From: Rhodothermus sp.
Lineage (GTDB): Bacteria > Bacteroidota > Rhodothermia > Rhodothermales > Rhodothermaceae
Direction of reading: 5' to 3'
DNA length: 64,000 nt
Assembly (NCBI GenBank): GCA_030950375.1
Contig: JAUZRN010000017.1
Location: 1 to 64,000, forward strand
Below the pieces are notes generated by a model. It saw nothing but the letters and a program-made list of their open reading frames with translations, was not told the origin of the DNA and did no database searches. Positions 17,069 to 28,200 of this stretch are shown one piece after another (the stretch's first letter is position 1; each line of letters opens with the position of its first letter). A program made the translations under genes and the position numbers.

Positions 17069-19015
17069 CTATACGTCGAGCGCCTCGGCATCCACCTGCG
17101 CCGCATTTTCCATGATAAACCGAAAGCGCGCCGAGACATCGCGGCCCATCAGCTCCGAGATGGTCTGTTCGGTCTGTAGACGGGCGTCTTCTGGGATCTC
17201 GACGCGCAGCAGGCGACGTTTTCGAGGATCCAGTGTGGTTTCGCGCAGCGTGTCGGGCATCATCTCGCCCAGTCCCTTGAAGCGCTGAATTTCCACCTGG
17301 AGATTCTTACGCTTCTGGTGGAGCTCCTGCAGGATGCGGTCACGGTCGGCATCATCCAGTGCCCAGTAAGTTTCGCGTCCTGCCACAATCCGATACAGCG
17401 GTGGCTGGGCAATGTACACGTGACCGTTCTCAATGAGAGGGCGCATGTAACGATAGAAAAACGTAAGCAATAGTGTAGTGATATGATGACCGTCCGAGTC
17501 GGCATCCATCAGCAGGATGACTTTATGATAGCGCAGGCGCGACAGGTCCAGTTTTTCCCCGATACCACATCCCAGGGCCTGCACAATATTTGACAGCTCT
17601 TTGTTTTCTTCGACCTTACGAAGCGAGGCCTGTTCGGCATTCAGCACCTTGCCGCGCAGCGGCAGCACCGCCTGGAAGCGTCGGTCACGTGCCTGCTTGG
17701 CACTTCCTCCAGCCGAATCGCCTTCTACGATAAACAGCTCACATGCTTCTGGATTCGTCGAGGTGCAGTCTGCGAGTTTGCCCGGTAGATTCAGCCGATG
17801 GCTGACCGAAGTCTGACGGCGGGCAGAGCGAGCGGCAGCTCGGCTGGCCAGACGTGCTTTGGCAGCCTGAATGATGCGAGCTACGATGGCTTCCGCCACT
17901 GTCGGATGGGCGTTCAGGAACTGCTCCAGATCCAGCCGCACGGCCCCGATCACCAGCGACCGTGCCTCGGGATTATTCAGCTTTTCTTTAGTCTGTCCCT
18001 GGAACTGCGGTTCTACCATGAACAGGTTGACAATCGCCACCAGCCCCTCGCGAATGTCATCGGCCGTTACTTCCAGATTGCGGGGCAGTAGATCGTGCGT
18101 CTCCATATAGGCGCGCACAGCACTTCGTACAGCCTCTTTGAAACCTTGCTCGTGCGTGCCGCCTTCGGTGGTGGGGATGCCATTGACAAACGACCGGATC
18201 AGCTCACGTGGTGCTTCGGTCCACTGCAGGGCTACCTCCAGACGGGCCCCATCGCGCAACGCCTCCTGAATCAATACAAACGGCTCAGGGTGCACGACAC
18301 GCGCGCCCTGCTCCTCGACCAGTCGGGCCAGGTATTCTACGATCCCGCCTTCGTGCTGAAATTCGTAGCGTCCCCCGCTTGTCTCATCCCTGAAGATGAT
18401 CTTCAGGTTGCGGTTCAGGTAGGTTTTGATCTCCAGGTGCTCCCGGATCCAGGCGGGATCGAATTCGGTGGTTTCAAAAATCTCCGGGTCCGGACGAAAA
18501 TAAATGCTGGTGCCCGTCCCCCGCGTGTTTCGGGCGATCACTTTCAGCTTCGTCTTCGGCTTACCCCGTACGAAACGTTGCTGGTAGGTCTTACCATCGC
18601 GCCGTACCGTAGCGATCAGCTCCTCTGAGAGGGCATTCACTACCGAAGCGCCCACGCCGTGCAAGCCACCCGAGGTGATGTAATTTTTCCGGTCAAACTT
18701 TCCGCCGGCATGTAGCGTCGTCAGAATCAGCTCCAGCGTGGGGATTTTTTTGATCGGATGCGGATCGACAGGAATGCCTCGTCCATTATCCGTTACTGTG
18801 ACACTGCGACCATCCGCGTGCAGCGTTACCTCAATCAGTGAAGCAAAGCCATTGACGGCCTCATCCACCGCATTGTCGACAATCTCCCAGAGCAGGTGAT
18901 GCAAGCCGGGCTTGCCGGTACCTCCAATATACATGCCCGGTCGCTTGCGTACCGGCTCCAAGCCTTCCAGTACCTGAATATCTCTGCCCGTATAGGCTGC
19001 CGTAATCTCTGCCAT
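17069..19015 (-). CDS. parE: DNA topoisomerase IV subunit B (ParE)
   Basis: A 648-residue type IIA topoisomerase ATPase subunit. The GHKL ATPase shows DNAVDEA, DNGRGIPVD and GGLHGVGASVVNALS; the Toprim domain has EGDSAGGSAKQARDR and LLMDADSDGHH. The lack of the long GyrB insertion and the wording EGDSAGGSAKQARDRRFQA favour ParE over GyrB. It lies 12 bases downstream of the matching A subunit, so the two are co-transcribed. Together they would decatenate daughter chromosomes. A second gyrase-like role cannot be excluded without seeing the rest of the genome. Confidence 0.88.
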   Translation of the reverse strand: MAEITAAYTGRDIQVLEGLEPVRKRPGMYIGGTGKPGLHHLLWEIVDNAVDEAVNGFASLIEVTLHADGRSVTVTDNGRGIPVDPHPIKKIPTLELILTTLHAGGKFDRKNYITSGGLHGVGASVVNALSEELIATVRRDGKTYQQRFVRGKPKTKLKVIARNTRGTGTSIYFRPDPEIFETTEFDPAWIREHLEIKTYLNRNLKIIFRDETSGGRYEFQHEGGIVEYLARLVEEQGARVVHPEPFVLIQEALRDGARLEVALQWTEAPRELIRSFVNGIPTTEGGTHEQGFKEAVRSAVRAYMETHDLLPRNLEVTADDIREGLVAIVNLFMVEPQFQGQTKEKLNNPEARSLVIGAVRLDLEQFLNAHPTVAEAIVARIIQAAKARLASRAAARSARRQTSVSHRLNLPGKLADCTSTNPEACELFIVEGDSAGGSAKQARDRRFQAVLPLRGKVLNAEQASLRKVEENKELSNIVQALGCGIGEKLDLSRLRYHKVILLMDADSDGHHITTLLLTFFYRYMRPLIENGHVYIAQPPLYRIVAGRETYWALDDADRDRILQELHQKRKNLQVEIQRFKGLGEMMPDTLRETTLDPRKRRLLRVEIPEDARLQTEQTISELMGRDVSARFRFIMENAAQVDAEALDV

Positions 19016-19027
19016 CGGTCGGTTGGT

Positions 19028-21352
19028 TTATCCCTGTCCATTGAGCCGAATTTCCACAGGCGCCGGGATAACCCGCACAAGATGTCCCCGTCGGATAATC
19101 TGTCGGCCGCGGTTACCCCGGCGCGATACCTCAAACTTGGTGGTGCGAACGATCTCGCGCCGGCCCCGGCTGGTTTCGACTTCCAGGCCCTGACGAGCAG
19201 CCGAAGCCAACGTGAAGCCCAGCACCTCGTCGCCTTTACCCAGCCGCATAGCGATCACCCCCTTAGCCGCCGATTTCACCGGCGGAATCTGATGTACGGG
19301 GAAAATGAGCACATAGCCCTCCCGTGAAGCCAGACAGACGTTCTCATTGCCGGCCGAGATCTCAACCCCCAGCACTTCATCATCTGATTCCAGTCGCATG
19401 AAAAGGCGACCATTTTTTGTGGAAGGTTCCCGAAAACCGTCGATGGGAATGCGCAGCGTCTGCCCTCTGCGTGTGACGGCCACGGCATGCACCCGAGGTG
19501 GTGCTTCCTCGCCGTTCTCAAACAGGACGGGTTCGGTCGGCTCCGGGACCGGACGCGGCAGCGCCCGCTCGTCGAAGACTACCACGCCGACCACCCGCTC
19601 TCGGTCTGAAAAGTCAAACAGTTTCTGTACTGGATTCCCGTAGCCGGTCGTACTGGGCAGGGCCTCAATCCGCGTGGTGTAGCAGCGACCGTAATTGGTA
19701 AAGAAGCCGACCGTGGCCCGCGTCGAACCCGGTAGGACCCAGCCTACCGCATCCCCTTCACGCACGCGAATGCTCTGCACGTCTGTGTAGGAGCGCTGGC
19801 GCTTGACCCACCCATCTCGCGTAACAATCACGTACACATCCTCATCTACAATATAGGCCTCATGGTTGTAAGTAAAGCCCTCGTCCGGTCCGGCAATGAC
19901 AGTGCGACGGGGGTCGGCAAACTGCGCTTTGATGGCCTTTAACTCTTCCCGGATGAGCCGCCAGCGCGCCGTTTCGTCAGCCAGCAGTGCCTGGATTTCC
20001 GCGGCCTTGCTTTCCTTTTCCGCCAGCTCCTGGCGAACCGCTTCAATCTCTAACCGCGAAAGCTTGTAGAGCTTTGTCTCCAGAATGGCATCGGCCTGCA
20101 CTTCATCAAGCTGGAAGCGATGCATCAGACGCTGCGCCGCATCGGCTTTATTGCGCGCTGCGCGAATAATCCGAATGGCTTCGTCCAGTGCGCTGAAGAT
20201 TTTTTCAAAACCACGCAGGATATGGATACGGCGTTCCAACTGCTCCAGGTCGTAGCGCAACCGCCGCACCACGACTTCCATGCGGAATGCGAGAAACGCA
20301 CGCAGCATGGTCAGCAGATCGACCTTGCGGGGGACCGCCACCTCCGGGTTCGCTGTAGGCACCAGACAGGTAAGGTTTACGTGGAAACGCGTCTGGAGCG
20401 GCGTATGACGGAACAGATAGGCCATGGCCGCCTTCGGGTCAGCCCCCCGACGCAGCTCCAGCACAATGCGTACCTCGTCGGTTGATTCGTCTCGCACATC
20501 TGAAAGCTGGGGAACCTTGCCGGCTGCGATATGCTCAGCGATTTTTTCGACCAGATCAGCTTTGGCAACGCCGTAAGGAATCGACGTAATAACAAGGCGC
20601 GTCTTGCCCTCCTGCTTGTATTCACCGCGTAATTCGATAGGCCCTTCGCCAGTGCGATAGATTTTCAGTAGCTCTTCGCGTGTGTTGAGTACACGACCAC
20701 CGGTTGGAAAATCTGGTCCCTGAATGAACCGCTCCAGGATCGTCTCCAGGGGCGCCTGGGGCACGTCAATCAAGTAAATGAGCGCATCGATGACCTCACC
20801 CAGGTTATGTGGCGGAATATTGGTCGCCATCCCCACCGCAATCCCGCTGGCGCCGTTGACGAGCAGGTTGGGGAAGCGGGCTGGTAGTACGACCGGTTCG
20901 AAGAGCGTGCCATCAAAATTAGGACGCATTGGAACGGTCCGGCGCCGCAACTCCTCCAGCAGTTGCATGGCCAGTGGCTGCAGTCGGGCCTCTGTGTAGC
21001 GCATGGCCGCTGCTGCATCCCCATCAATCGAGCCGAAATTACCATGCCCATCCACCAGCGGATAGCGCAATGAAAAGTCCTGTGCCATGCGTACCATGGC
21101 CTCATAGATCGCCGCATCGCCATGCGGGTGATATTTACCCATCACCTCGCCGACAATCGTCGCACTTTTACGGTAGCGCGCATCCGGGTACAGACGCAGA
21201 TGTTGAAACATCGCATAGAGGATGCGCCGCTGAACCGGCTTGAGCCCATCCCGAATATCGGGCAGGGCACGGCTTGTAATAACGGACAACGCGAAGTTTA
21301 AATAGCGCTCACGCGTCGTCTCGTGCAGCGGAATAACTTCTACAACCGGCAT
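19028..21352 (-). CDS. parC: DNA topoisomerase IV subunit A (ParC)
   Basis: A 774-residue breakage-reunion subunit. [20 protein letters not shown], the quinolone region [12 protein letters not shown] (residues 73-84) and the catalytic Tyr119 in AMRYTEAR are all present. The C-terminal beta-propeller repeats (for example [13 protein letters not shown]) lack a recognisable GyrA box (QRRGGKG), which supports ParC rather than GyrA. The position that is Ser83 in E. coli GyrA is Ala here and the Asp87 position is Glu. It is the first gene of the parC-parE pair. A perfect GTGACA-N6-TGTCAC palindrome lies about 100 bp upstream. Confidence 0.88.
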   Translation of the reverse strand: MPVVEVIPLHETTRERYLNFALSVITSRALPDIRDGLKPVQRRILYAMFQHLRLYPDARYRKSATIVGEVMGKYHPHGDAAIYEAMVRMAQDFSLRYPLVDGHGNFGSIDGDAAAAMRYTEARLQPLAMQLLEELRRRTVPMRPNFDGTLFEPVVLPARFPNLLVNGASGIAVGMATNIPPHNLGEVIDALIYLIDVPQAPLETILERFIQGPDFPTGGRVLNTREELLKIYRTGEGPIELRGEYKQEGKTRLVITSIPYGVAKADLVEKIAEHIAAGKVPQLSDVRDESTDEVRIVLELRRGADPKAAMAYLFRHTPLQTRFHVNLTCLVPTANPEVAVPRKVDLLTMLRAFLAFRMEVVVRRLRYDLEQLERRIHILRGFEKIFSALDEAIRIIRAARNKADAAQRLMHRFQLDEVQADAILETKLYKLSRLEIEAVRQELAEKESKAAEIQALLADETARWRLIREELKAIKAQFADPRRTVIAGPDEGFTYNHEAYIVDEDVYVIVTRDGWVKRQRSYTDVQSIRVREGDAVGWVLPGSTRATVGFFTNYGRCYTTRIEALPSTTGYGNPVQKLFDFSDRERVVGVVVFDERALPRPVPEPTEPVLFENGEEAPPRVHAVAVTRRGQTLRIPIDGFREPSTKNGRLFMRLESDDEVLGVEISAGNENVCLASREGYVLIFPVHQIPPVKSAAKGVIAMRLGKGDEVLGFTLASAARQGLEVETSRGRREIVRTTKFEVSRRGNRGRQIIRRGHLVRVIPAPVEIRLNGQG

Positions 21353-21447
21353 TTTTGTGTTGCAATAACAGATTTAGCGGATGAACGCTTAGCCAAAGAT
21401 ACGGATTTTAGCGGGATATTGGACCCGCTGCAGTCTATGCGCTGCCT

Positions 21448-21465
21448 GTGACAGGTGTCTGTCAC
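21448..21465. promoter_or_regulatory. Palindrome GTGACA-N6-TGTCAC upstream of parC
   Basis: A perfect inverted repeat centred about 104 bp upstream of the parC start. The same 6-6-6 pattern recurs at 56542-56559. No T tract follows on either strand, so an operator is more likely than a terminator. Confidence 0.45.
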
Positions 21466-21469
21466 TCGC

Positions 21470-22126
21470 TCAGGCCGTAGAAGGCGAATCGCTATAGGCC
21501 AGGGTGAAATAGTCGTGCGGTTCGTCGGGATGCAGTCGCAGCACGTTGGCCTCGGTCAGAAGCACCAGCGTCCGTGACGCCTGGCGACGCGACAGATTGG
21601 CCAGCTGAGCAAATTGCTGCACGGTGATGCGGCCGTAGTGCTCCAGGTAACGCATCAGCAGCAACTCCTTCTCGCCAAAAGTAAACACCACGTTACGTGG
21701 GTGCTTTTCGGCACGCATAAGCGCCAGCACCTCCGGGCTGGCTTCAATGCTTCGATCTGCCACGCGAATATAAGCTTGCCGATGGCGTCCATTGCGTAAG
21801 AAATGGGGTTTGCGGGCACTTTCTTCAATCGTGACCACAATCACTTCCCGGCGGTGTTCTACCGCAATGCGTTCCATGGTAAAGGCAATGGGCGGCGTGG
21901 CACACCGACGCAGCGCCTGTCGCAGGGCGAAGACCTCCTCGTCAGGGTCGCGTACGCCCACAATGGTCCCGCTGTCGTCCACGCCCAGCAGAAGACGTCC
22001 CCCCCGTGTATTGGCAAAAGCGATGACCTCTTTAGCAATCCGCTCGGGACGAGGGACTCGGCGCTTGAACTCCAGCGTGAGCCCTTCTCCCAGGGCCACC
22101 AGCTGGTTCAATTCCTGGAGTGTCAT
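21470..22126 (-). CDS. AlbA_2 (Schlafen-type) domain protein with winged helix
   Basis: A 218-residue protein. The N-terminal half has the AlbA_2 signature: LTLEFKRR, IAKEVIAFANTRGGRLLLGV with DDSGTIVGV, and later a strand-rich part ending in QAYIRVADRS. The C-terminal part (about 145-200) reads as a winged helix (ITVQQFAQLANLSRRQASRT). Such proteins are annotated as putative DNA- or RNA-binding transcriptional regulators, with activity mostly unproven. It lies 17 bases after gpsA and before parC. Confidence 0.82.
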   Translation of the reverse strand: MTLQELNQLVALGEGLTLEFKRRVPRPERIAKEVIAFANTRGGRLLLGVDDSGTIVGVRDPDEEVFALRQALRRCATPPIAFTMERIAVEHRREVIVVTIEESARKPHFLRNGRHRQAYIRVADRSIEASPEVLALMRAEKHPRNVVFTFGEKELLLMRYLEHYGRITVQQFAQLANLSRRQASRTLVLLTEANVLRLHPDEPHDYFTLAYSDSPSTA

Positions 22127-22143
22127 GGCGGGACCGCTTCGGA

Positions 22144-23253
22144 CTAACGAGAGGGTGTCGTTTCCGGAGCCACCTGGCCGTTGGGTCGGGCCGTGTCCGC
22201 AGCCGCGTCAGGCAACCAGTCTTCGTATTTGGCCTCGCGCGTCATCAGGTCTCGGACCGCATCGTGGGGTTTTTTACCGGCAAACAGGATCTGATAGACG
22301 GCCTCGGTGATCGGCATCTCGACGTCCAGCTCGCGGGCCAGTTGGTAAACAGCGGCAGTGGTCGGAACGCCTTCGGCAACCATCTGCATTTCTTGCTGTA
22401 CTTCTTCGAGCGTGCGTCCACGACCGATCTGCTCACCCAGATAACGGTTGCGGCTGTGACGGCTCATGCAGGTAACCACCAGATCGCCGATGCCTGCCAG
22501 TCCGGCAAACGTAGCCGGATCAGCTCCCATCCGGACCCCCAGCCGCTGCATTTCGGCCAGTCCTCGCGTAATCAGGGCGGCTTTCGCGTTGTCCCCGAAC
22601 CCTACCCCATCGCTCATGCCCGCAGCCAGCGCCAGCACATTCTTGACCGAGCCAGCAATTTCAACGCCGATCAGGTCGGGATTGACGTATACCCGAAAAG
22701 TTGGTGCCATGAACAGCTCCTGAATCTGTTCGGCTACTGTGCAAGAGGGAGCCGAAGCTACGACGGTGGTGGGCATACCGGCAGCTACTTCCTCGGCATG
22801 GCTAGGACCGTAGAGCACACCGATTCGTTCTCGGGGTACTTCCGATAGTACTTCGCCCAGTACCTGGGTGGTCGTCTTTCGTGTGGCAATCTCCAGGCCT
22901 TTGGCCACCGACACGATGATCAGCGACGGATGTGCCCAGCAACGCAGCTGCTCGGCCAGCGAACGCACGGCCTGCGCCGGTGTGGCAATCACCCAGACTT
23001 CCCGATCTCTGGCAGCTTCTTCCAGATCCGCCGTTACATAAACTGAGCAAGGCAATTCGATGTTGGGCAGATAGGTCGGATTGCGACGTGTCCGACGGAT
23101 ATGCGCGGCCACTTCGGGACGTCGGGCCCAGAGCGTTACGCGATGGCCTTTCGACGCCAGCAACAGGGCCAGTGCCGTCCCCCAGCTTCCTGCTCCAAAC
23201 ACAGTCACCTTACGCCCGGCCGGCCGTCGGGCCTGGCTGGCGTGTGCCTTCAT
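22144..23253 (-). CDS. gpsA: Glycerol-3-phosphate dehydrogenase [NAD(P)+]
   Basis: A 369-residue enzyme reducing dihydroxyacetone phosphate to sn-glycerol 3-phosphate for phospholipid synthesis. The Rossmann motif VFGAGSWGTALALLLA is near residue 20; KGLEIATRK, VLYGPSHAEE and the catalytic-Lys region GVEIAGSVKNVLALAAG follow, with CMSRHSRNRYLG further on. The extra ~35 C-terminal residues are acidic and low in complexity. It follows plsY by 36 bases, so the enzymes making glycerol 3-phosphate and first acylating it are adjacent. Confidence 0.94.
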   Translation of the reverse strand: MKAHASQARRPAGRKVTVFGAGSWGTALALLLASKGHRVTLWARRPEVAAHIRRTRRNPTYLPNIELPCSVYVTADLEEAARDREVWVIATPAQAVRSLAEQLRCWAHPSLIIVSVAKGLEIATRKTTTQVLGEVLSEVPRERIGVLYGPSHAEEVAAGMPTTVVASAPSCTVAEQIQELFMAPTFRVYVNPDLIGVEIAGSVKNVLALAAGMSDGVGFGDNAKAALITRGLAEMQRLGVRMGADPATFAGLAGIGDLVVTCMSRHSRNRYLGEQIGRGRTLEEVQQEMQMVAEGVPTTAAVYQLARELDVEMPITEAVYQILFAGKKPHDAVRDLMTREAKYEDWLPDAAADTARPNGQVAPETTPSR

Positions 23254-23289
23254 GGCGCTATCAGGTCGTTTTCAGAACCCAAGCATTCA

Positions 23290-23985
23290 CTACGTTCTGG
23301 GCTTTAACTCACCTCGTCCAAGCATCCCCCGAGCCGGCCGGAATGCACGCACGCGATTCTCCGTGCCATGGAGCAACCGACGGATATTAGAGCGGTGCGC
23401 CCAGATCACAATAGCGGCCAGTACAATGCCGAACACCAGCAAACTGGCATCCAGCGATTCAATCCCAAACACATACTTACGGATCGCTACCGTCGATGGA
23501 AAGGCTATGGCCGCCACCATGGAAGCCAGCGACACATAACGTGAAATCAGCAACACTACGACAAAGACGGCCGCCGTGATCAGCGTCGTAACCGGCGTCA
23601 GGGCCAACAGTACACCGGCCGACGTATTGACGCCTTTACCACCGCGAAAGCCGGCCCATACTGGAAACATGTGCCCCAGCACTGCAGCGATACCGGCCAT
23701 CAGCCGCACGACTGTCTCAATATGCCAGTGCGCAAAACCCGACGGCAAATCATCAATACGCAGCGTGGCAATCACACCCGCTGCCAGCAATCCTTTCCCC
23801 AGATCCACGATCGTGGCCAGCACACCGGCTTTCCACCCCAGCACACGAAAAACATTGGTGGCTCCGGCATTCCCACTGCCATACTGACGCACATCAATAC
23901 CATACAGCAATTGTCCCACCCACACACTTCCCGGAATAGAGCCTACCAGATAGCTAAGGAGCAGAATGACAATCAGCGACAACAT
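23290..23985 (-). CDS. plsY: Glycerol-3-phosphate acyltransferase PlsY
   Basis: A 231-residue membrane enzyme that transfers an acyl group from acyl phosphate to sn-glycerol 3-phosphate. I start it at the ATG at 23985 (MLSLIVILLLSYLVGSIPGS); an upstream extension would add a charged tail not seen in the family. The conserved motifs SIPGS, GSGNAGATNVFR and FRGGKGVNTSAG are all present, with five or so membrane segments. It is followed by gpsA and preceded 98 bases away by purM. Confidence 0.93.
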   Translation of the reverse strand: MLSLIVILLLSYLVGSIPGSVWVGQLLYGIDVRQYGSGNAGATNVFRVLGWKAGVLATIVDLGKGLLAAGVIATLRIDDLPSGFAHWHIETVVRLMAGIAAVLGHMFPVWAGFRGGKGVNTSAGVLLALTPVTTLITAAVFVVVLLISRYVSLASMVAAIAFPSTVAIRKYVFGIESLDASLLVFGIVLAAIVIWAHRSNIRRLLHGTENRVRAFRPARGMLGRGELKPRT

Positions 23986-24083
23986 GGCGACTTTGCGTGC
24001 AGTGCAGTTTATGTGTAAACGGAATTTCCGTGATTTTAGGTTTCCATGCAACCGCTTTTCTCTACAAAAAGAGCCCCACAGAC

Positions 24084-25085
24084 TCAGGCCGACTCTATGC
24101 GCCCGATTTCCATCGGTCGCTCGCCCAGTGCCTCCAGTATCTGGAGTGCTACCGCTTTTTGATCGGCCGGCACGATGGCAATAAGGCCGATACCCAGATT
24201 AAATGTGCGTCGCATATCGTCCTCGGGTACCTCGCCCAGCTCCTGAATCAGTCGAAAGATAGGCGGCCATTCCCAGGCACCATAATCTACCTCAAAGTGC
24301 AGTCCTTCCGGCACTACCCGCACCATATTGCCCGGAATGCCACCACCGGTTACATGCACCAACGCATGCACGCAGCGGGCCTCGATAAGCGCTTGAATAG
24401 GTTTCAAGTACGAGCGATGCACCGCCAACAGCGCCTCTCCAATCGACTTTCCTCCCAGTGCTGCTGGCCGATCATGTATCGAAAAACGATGCAGCAGTAC
24501 CTTGCGAGCCAGGGTGTAACCATTGGTATGAAGACCCGTTGAAGGCAAGCCGATCAGCACGTCGCCAGCCTGCACCAGGCGTCCATCCAGAATAGCATCC
24601 CGCTCCACTATCCCTACAATCATGCCGGCCAGATCGTATTCATCGGGGGGATAGCAATCAGGCATTTCGGCCGTTTCGCCCCCGATGAGTGCACAGCCAT
24701 TCTCCCGACAGGCCTTTGCAAATCCCTGAATAATTTGCTCCGCCACATCTGGCTTGAGTCGTCCGGTGGCCAAGTAATCAAGGAAAAACAGGGGACGGGC
24801 CCCACAGACGGCAATATCGTTCACGCAGTGATTGACCAGATCCTGTCCTACCGTATCGTGCCGCTGCATCAGAAAGGCCACTTTCAGCTTCGTTCCCACG
24901 CCATCCACCGAAGACACCAGCACAGGACGCCGGTACGCTGAAAAATCCGGCTCAAAAAAAGCGCCAAAAGCCCCGATGTCAGTCAGTACCCCGGGCGTGA
25001 ACGTCTGGCGCACCAGTGGTTTGATGCGTCGTACCAGTTCCTCGGCCGCATCAATATCCACCCCGGCTTCTCGATAGGTCGTCAT
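24084..25085 (-). CDS. purM: Phosphoribosylformylglycinamidine cyclo-ligase PurM
   Basis: A 333-residue AIR synthetase of purine biosynthesis. It begins [53 protein letters not shown] and the ATP-binding region [13 protein letters not shown] follow the family closely. The C-terminal half has [14 protein letters not shown]. The length is normal. It is the first gene of a minus-strand run with plsY, gpsA and the AlbA_2 protein; purA lies elsewhere in the window. Confidence 0.95.
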   Translation of the reverse strand: MTTYREAGVDIDAAEELVRRIKPLVRQTFTPGVLTDIGAFGAFFEPDFSAYRRPVLVSSVDGVGTKLKVAFLMQRHDTVGQDLVNHCVNDIAVCGARPLFFLDYLATGRLKPDVAEQIIQGFAKACRENGCALIGGETAEMPDCYPPDEYDLAGMIVGIVERDAILDGRLVQAGDVLIGLPSTGLHTNGYTLARKVLLHRFSIHDRPAALGGKSIGEALLAVHRSYLKPIQALIEARCVHALVHVTGGGIPGNMVRVVPEGLHFEVDYGAWEWPPIFRLIQELGEVPEDDMRRTFNLGIGLIAIVPADQKAVALQILEALGERPMEIGRIESA

Positions 25086-25191
25086 GGTCGGTAGGGTACC
25101 GTATTGTCCACGGTTTGAAGAGGTCCAACGCCTGATCGATGCAATATAAACGGCATCTATGTGAAAAACCTTTCAAAGATGCCTGCGCCCA

Positions 25192-25228
25192 AAAAACGGG
25201 CCGGCGCCGCAGCAGCGCCGGCCCGTCG
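25192..25228 (-). terminator. Strong rho-independent terminator after the Vps10-like gene
   Basis: CGGGCCGGCGC and GCGCCGGCCCG form an 11-bp GC stem around a short loop. On the minus strand it is followed by six T, about 25 bases beyond the stop codon at 25252. Confidence 0.9.
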
Positions 25229-25251
25229 AAAAGCACCACACGCATGTGCCC

Positions 25252-28200
25252 TCACTGCCGGGCCGGCATCATCAATGGCTTTTCAAACGTCGGAATCCAC
25301 TCGAGTTGCAGCGCCTCTACTTGCGTCCGGAACGCCGGCAACTCTTCTTCGAAGAAGCGGTTGATCTGTTCGAGGATCTGAGCCAGACGTTTTTCGGCAA
25401 TTTCCAGGTACTTCATCTGCGCAGGTGTCGGCGCATCCCAGGAAGACTGCAGGGAACGGTACACATAGCCCAGCTGGGCTGAAAGCACTCGCGGATCCCG
25501 CAGCAATCCCTGTACCTCTTTCGGTACGATCTGGTACCGCAACGAGTCCAGCCGTTGCTGGAGCCGACGCGCCTCTTTTCGGACCTCTTGGGCCAGCGTA
25601 TCCTTCCGCTCCTGAATCTGCTCCAGCAGACGCTGCAGCGCCTCCCGGGTCCTGCGCAGCCGTTTCATGGCCTCGGCCGCTGTTTCAATATGGCGCTCCA
25701 CCCGCATCAACGTGGCAAACTTCGCCCGGCGATCCGCCTCTGTAGCCGGCAGTCGTGGATCCGGAAGTACCTGCACTTCCGCTGAGTCGGCTCGTCCATC
25801 CAGCTTCAACCGCACTTTGTAGGTACCCGGCAATACCGTGACGCCGGGTCGCTCCCTGTCTGGCCGACGCCGCGGTGCTTCCAGCGAAGGAAATTCTGGC
25901 CCTTTGCGCCGCAGGTCCCATACCACCCGATTGATGCCGGGCTTTGCTGGCCCCCGAAGTCGTCGGATTACCTTGCCTTCCGCATCCACGATTTCTACCG
26001 TGACCCGTACGCTATCGGGATCACCTCTGGGAATGACCTGATAGGTAATCAGCGCACCTATCGGCCGGTTTTCTCCTCGGAAGATGCCGTGGCCGGGAAA
26101 GCGCGATCCGTCAGCATACTTCAGCGTGACTGTAACCCCGTCACGTACCGTGAGCATGCGCAGCGAGTCCTCCAGCACCTTGTTGCCTTCCTGGGCCAAT
26201 AACCGCAACACCCGAATATCATCAATCACATAGGCGCTGCGCCCGTGCGTCCCCACGATCAGGTCATGCTCGCGCGGATGTACACGAATATCGCGTACCG
26301 GAACGGTCGGAATACCTTCGTGCCACTTTGTCCAGTGCCTGCCACCGTCGGTGCTGATGTACAGCCCGAATTCGGTACCCAGATAGAGCAGCTGCGGCTC
26401 GACTGGATCTTGCCGAATGACATGCACATAGCCCCATACGTCCTCCGTCGAAAGCGCTGTCCAGGTACGGCCATAGTCGGTTGTCTTGAAAATGTAGGGG
26501 GTCCAGTCGCCACGACGATGGTTATCGAACACGACGTATGCTTCGGCCGCATTGAACGGTGATGGCTCGATGTGTGGCACCCAGGTAAATTCAGGCACCC
26601 CCTTGATACGTCGAGAAAGGTTGGTCCATGTCTTCCCTCCATCGCGCGTGAGATGCACCTGCCCATCGTCCGTTCCTACCCAGATCACGCCGCGCTCGAC
26701 CGGGCTGGGCGCAATCACGGTAATCGTGGTGAAATTTTCTGCACCGGTTACATCGTAGGTCAACCCCCCGCTTTTAAGCTGCTGCTGCCATTCCGGATTG
26801 TTCGTGGTCAGATCCGGGCTGATAATTTCCCAGGTTTCGCCCCGATCTGTGCTTTTGTGAACGAACTGGCTGCCCAGATAAATCGTCTCTGGATCGAACG
26901 GATCCACAGCAAAGCCAGCGTTCCAGTTGAAGCGCAGCGCCACAGTATCGGCAGGCGGCGCCGGACGAATGTCTTTGCGTTCGCCCGTCACCAGGTCGTA
27001 CCGCATCAGGAAGCCCCGCTGCGACATGCTGTAGCCGTAACGTGGATTGCTACGATCCCAGGTGGTATGAAACCCATCCCCAAAGCCCACCTCCTGGAAC
27101 AGATGATTGCGAATACCACCGCGCTGGAACAGATACGCTGGTCCCCGCCAGGAGCCATTGTCCTGCATACCCCCATAGATGTTGTACGGCACTTCCATGT
27201 CGATGTCGATGTGATAATACTGGCCGAGAGGCAGATTGTCGACAAAACGCCAGGTGCGTCCCCGATCGCGCGAGATGTACACGCCTCCGTCGTTTCCATC
27301 AATCAGATAGGATGGGTCCTCTGGATGCACCACAAGCGCATGATGGTCGGGGTGCACAATCCCTGCAGAAGCCAGCGTTCGGAACGTCTTGCCCCCATCT
27401 TCGCTCACCCGAAGGTCATATTGCCCATAGTAGAGGCGGTTTTCGTTGGTAGGATCGACCTGAAGCAACGAGAAATAGAACGGTCGGTAGTGCAAATTAA
27501 GCTCGTCGTTTACCTTGCGCCAGGTGTGCCCGCCATCCTCTGACCGATACAGTCCACTTCGTTTCGCCTCAATCAGCGCATACACCACCTCCGGGTTCGA
27601 GGGAGCCAGAGCCAGTCCCATGCGCCCGAGCTCTCCCCGGGGTAAGCCGTCCTTTTCCGTGATACGCTTCCAGGTCTGTCCACCGTCGTACGTGATATAG
27701 AGTCCGGATCCTGGCCCCCCCGATTTAAAAAACCAGGGCCAGCGTCGGTATTCCCAGAGACTAACGATCAATTTGTCCGGATTGCGAGGATCCATCAGAA
27801 TTTTGTCAGCACCCGTACGTTCGTTGGCGCCCAGAATTTTTGTCCAGGTCTTTCCACCATCCGTGGTTTTATAAAGTCCCCGTTGTCCCCCGTCGCGCCA
27901 GGCTGGTCCAAGTGCTGCCACATAGACCACATCAGAATTGCGGGGATCTATCACGATACTCTGAATCCGCTCGCTTTCCTCCAGCCCCAGATGTATCCAG
28001 GTTCGACCTCGATCCACACTTTTGTAGACGCCATTGCCCACAGAGGCGCTGTTACGCGGGGTGCCTTCACCGGTGCCCACCCAGATAACGTCTGGATTGT
28101 TCGGATCAATGGCAATCGCACCGATAGAGGATACCGGTTGTCTGTCAAAAAGCGGCGTCCAGGTAACGCCCCCGTCTTCGCTCCGCCAGAGTCCACCACT

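Noticed and set aside
17069-21352. Calling the type II topoisomerase pair gyrB-gyrA
   Set aside because: The A subunit lacks a GyrA box and the B subunit lacks the long GyrB insertion; topoisomerase IV fits better, though not beyond doubt.
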